A stretch of DNA of 64,000 bases from Ruminococcus sp. GTDB lineage: Bacteria; Bacillota; Clostridia; Oscillospirales; Acutalibacteraceae. Location of the stretch: assembly GCA_017458845.1 (NCBI GenBank), contig JAFSZY010000016.1, positions 1 through 64,000 on the forward strand, in the 5' to 3' direction. Each line of letters begins with the position of its first letter. The stretch's first letter is position 1. The position numbers and the translations under genes are program-made. Positions 62,701-64,000 of this stretch are shown here, piece after piece. The notes below the pieces were generated by a model. That model searched no databases and was not told where the DNA came from. It was given only the letters and a program-made list of their open reading frames with translations.

Positions 62701-64000
62701 ATGAACCAAGTTAAAGAAAAAATCCTGGTGCTTGACTTCGGCGGTCAGTACAATCAGCTTATCGCCCGTCGCGTGCGTGACTTCAACGTTTATGCCGAAA
62801 TCAAGCCTTATACAGTTCCGATTGACGAGATAAAAGCTGAGAATTACAAGGGTATCATCTTCACGGGCGGTCCCAATTCTGTCTACGATATGAGTTCTCC
62901 GCATTATGACAAGGAGATTTTAACTCTCGGAATACCCGTTCTCGGAATTTGCTACGGCTGTCAGCTTATATGCTGGATGCGCGGCGGCAAGGTCGAAACC
63001 TCCGACACGCGCGAGTACGGCAAGATTGATATGACGGTCGACAAAAAGAGCAGTCTTTTATTCAGGGATATTCCCGATAGCGTCGTGTGGATGAGCCACA
63101 CGGACAAAATCGTAAAAACTCCCGACGGCTTTGAAGTTACCGCTCACAGCGATAACTGTCCCATAGCCGCTATGGAAAACGTAAGCGAGAATATCTACGC
63201 CGTTCAGTTTCATCCCGAGGTCACTCACTCAGAGTACGGCAATGAACTGTTAAAAAATTTCATATTCAACATCTGCAAGTGCGCGGGCGACTGGAAGATG
63301 GAAAGCTTTATTGACAATACCGTCAACACTCTTCGCAAGCAGATAGGCGACAAAAAAGTCGTCTTAGGTCTTTCGGGCGGCGTCGATTCCTCAGTGGCAG
63401 CGGCTCTTTTGAGTAAGGCTGTAGGCAATCAGCTCACCTGCGTATTTGTTGACCAAGGGCTTATGCGCAAGGATGAGGGCGACTTTGTTGAAAACACTTT
63501 TACTTCGCTCTTTGATATGAAGTTTGTACGCGTAAACTGCGGCGAAGAGTTCATCAAAAAGCTCAAAGGTGTTACCGACCCCGAACAAAAGCGCAACATA
63601 ATCGGCACAGAGTTTTACAACGTTTTCTGGAACAAAATCCGCGAGGAAGCAAACGGCGGATTTTTCGCTCAGGGTACAATCTATCCCGACTGTATCGAAA
63701 GCGGCAAGGGCGACGCCGATAAGATTAAAACCCATCACAACAAGGTAAAAATGCCCGACGACATCAAGTTTGACGATGTAATCGAACCTTTAAAAGACTT
63801 GTTCAAGGACGAGGTCCGCAGGGTAGGGGAGCTGCTCGGAATTCCCAAGGAGCTCGTATGGCGTCAGCCGTTCCCGGGTCCCGGGCTCGGCGTCCGTATA
63901 ATCGGCGAAATCACCGAGACTAAAATAAAAGTGCTCCAGGAAGCCGACGCGGTTCTGCGTGACGAAATCGCAAGGAGCGGACTTGATAAAAGCTTAAGCC
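62701..64000 (+). CDS. guaA: GMP synthase (glutamine-hydrolysing), cut by window end
   Basis: 433 codons are visible. The N-terminal glutamine amidotransferase domain carries VLDFGGQYNQLIARRVR, the catalytic Cys84 in GICYGCQL, and the His-Glu pair in QFHPEVTHS. The ATP-pyrophosphatase domain starts at LGLSGGVDSSVAAALL, and the dimer region RQPFPGPGLGVRIIGE is present. It converts XMP to GMP. GAGG precedes the ATG at 62701, 12 bp after purA. Confidence 0.97.
   Translation, partial: MNQVKEKILVLDFGGQYNQLIARRVRDFNVYAEIKPYTVPIDEIKAENYKGIIFTGGPNSVYDMSSPHYDKEILTLGIPVLGICYGCQLICWMRGGKVETSDTREYGKIDMTVDKKSSLLFRDIPDSVVWMSHTDKIVKTPDGFEVTAHSDNCPIAAMENVSENIYAVQFHPEVTHSEYGNELLKNFIFNICKCAGDWKMESFIDNTVNTLRKQIGDKKVVLGLSGGVDSSVAAALLSKAVGNQLTCVFVDQGLMRKDEGDFVENTFTSLFDMKFVRVNCGEEFIKKLKGVTDPEQKRNIIGTEFYNVFWNKIREEANGGFFAQGTIYPDCIESGKGDADKIKTHHNKVKMPDDIKFDDVIEPLKDLFKDEVRRVGELLGIPKELVWRQPFPGPGLGVRIIGEITETKIKVLQEADAVLRDEIARSGLDKSLS

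Overview
This 64 kb window is a conserved chromosomal segment of a spore-forming Clostridia bacterium, most likely an Oscillospiraceae (Ruminococcaceae) gut anaerobe. The evidence is a complete spoIIIAA-AH operon, spoIIR, the HrcA-type CIRCE element before groES, AddAB instead of RecBCD, the Prp/L27 processing pair, the YfmF/YfmH peptidase pair, indolepyruvate:ferredoxin oxidoreductase, and intergenic palindromic repeats of a style I associate with this family. The species cannot be named from the sequence. No prophage, transposase or CRISPR array is visible.

Layout. 1-1.9 kb: a small accessory edge with a DUF4160-type gene and its partner, an SdpR/SdpI repressor-immunity pair with a clear promoter and operator, and a tRNA-Leu(GAG). 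2-12.4 kb: envelope and housekeeping genes (cohesin-like anchored protein, YfmF/YfmH, lgt-folD, rplU-prp-rpmA, obgE, mrnC, a YitT protein, a GH25 lysozyme). 12.4-17.5 kb: type I pullulanase, rpsF-ssb-rpsR, then a DUF436/TIGR01440 gene and an HD-domain gene. 17.6-27 kb: ligA, a BspA-like LRR protein, a TPM-domain membrane protein, and the spoIIIA operon. 27-33.3 kb: nusB, a TsaD paralogue, xseA, dnaE. 33.6-38 kb: iorA-iorB-paaK-ACT, an arylpyruvate oxidation module. 38-42.5 kb: groES, groEL, gpsA, a candidate 6S-like RNA, a DUF1292 protein. 42.6-45.6 kb: a sugar transferase and a polysaccharide polymerase/ligase-like membrane protein behind a short promoter-terminator unit, then an uncharacterised gene. 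45.7-56 kb: Lrp regulator-aminotransferase-ispE, spoIIR, addB-addA. 56-64 kb: a pyrB with a fused PyrI-type zinc domain, tRNA-Leu(CAA), then purC-purF-purB-purA-guaA (guaA is cut by the window end).

The protein-coding content is mostly ordinary core genome. The unusual signal lies between genes. Two near-identical leaders of about 155-165 nt stand directly before the start codons of two unrelated genes, the DUF436 gene at 16318 and the ACT gene at 37605. Each can fold into one long nested stem that hides the ribosome binding site and ends next to the start codon. Each can also form a competing local hairpin that would open that stem. This looks like an undescribed translational switch or a small mobile regulatory cassette. 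A second, unrelated 67-nt twin element lies at 5617 and 14452. Many gaps also hold a modular palindromic repeat family in which a fixed frame carries interchangeable, self-complementary stems.
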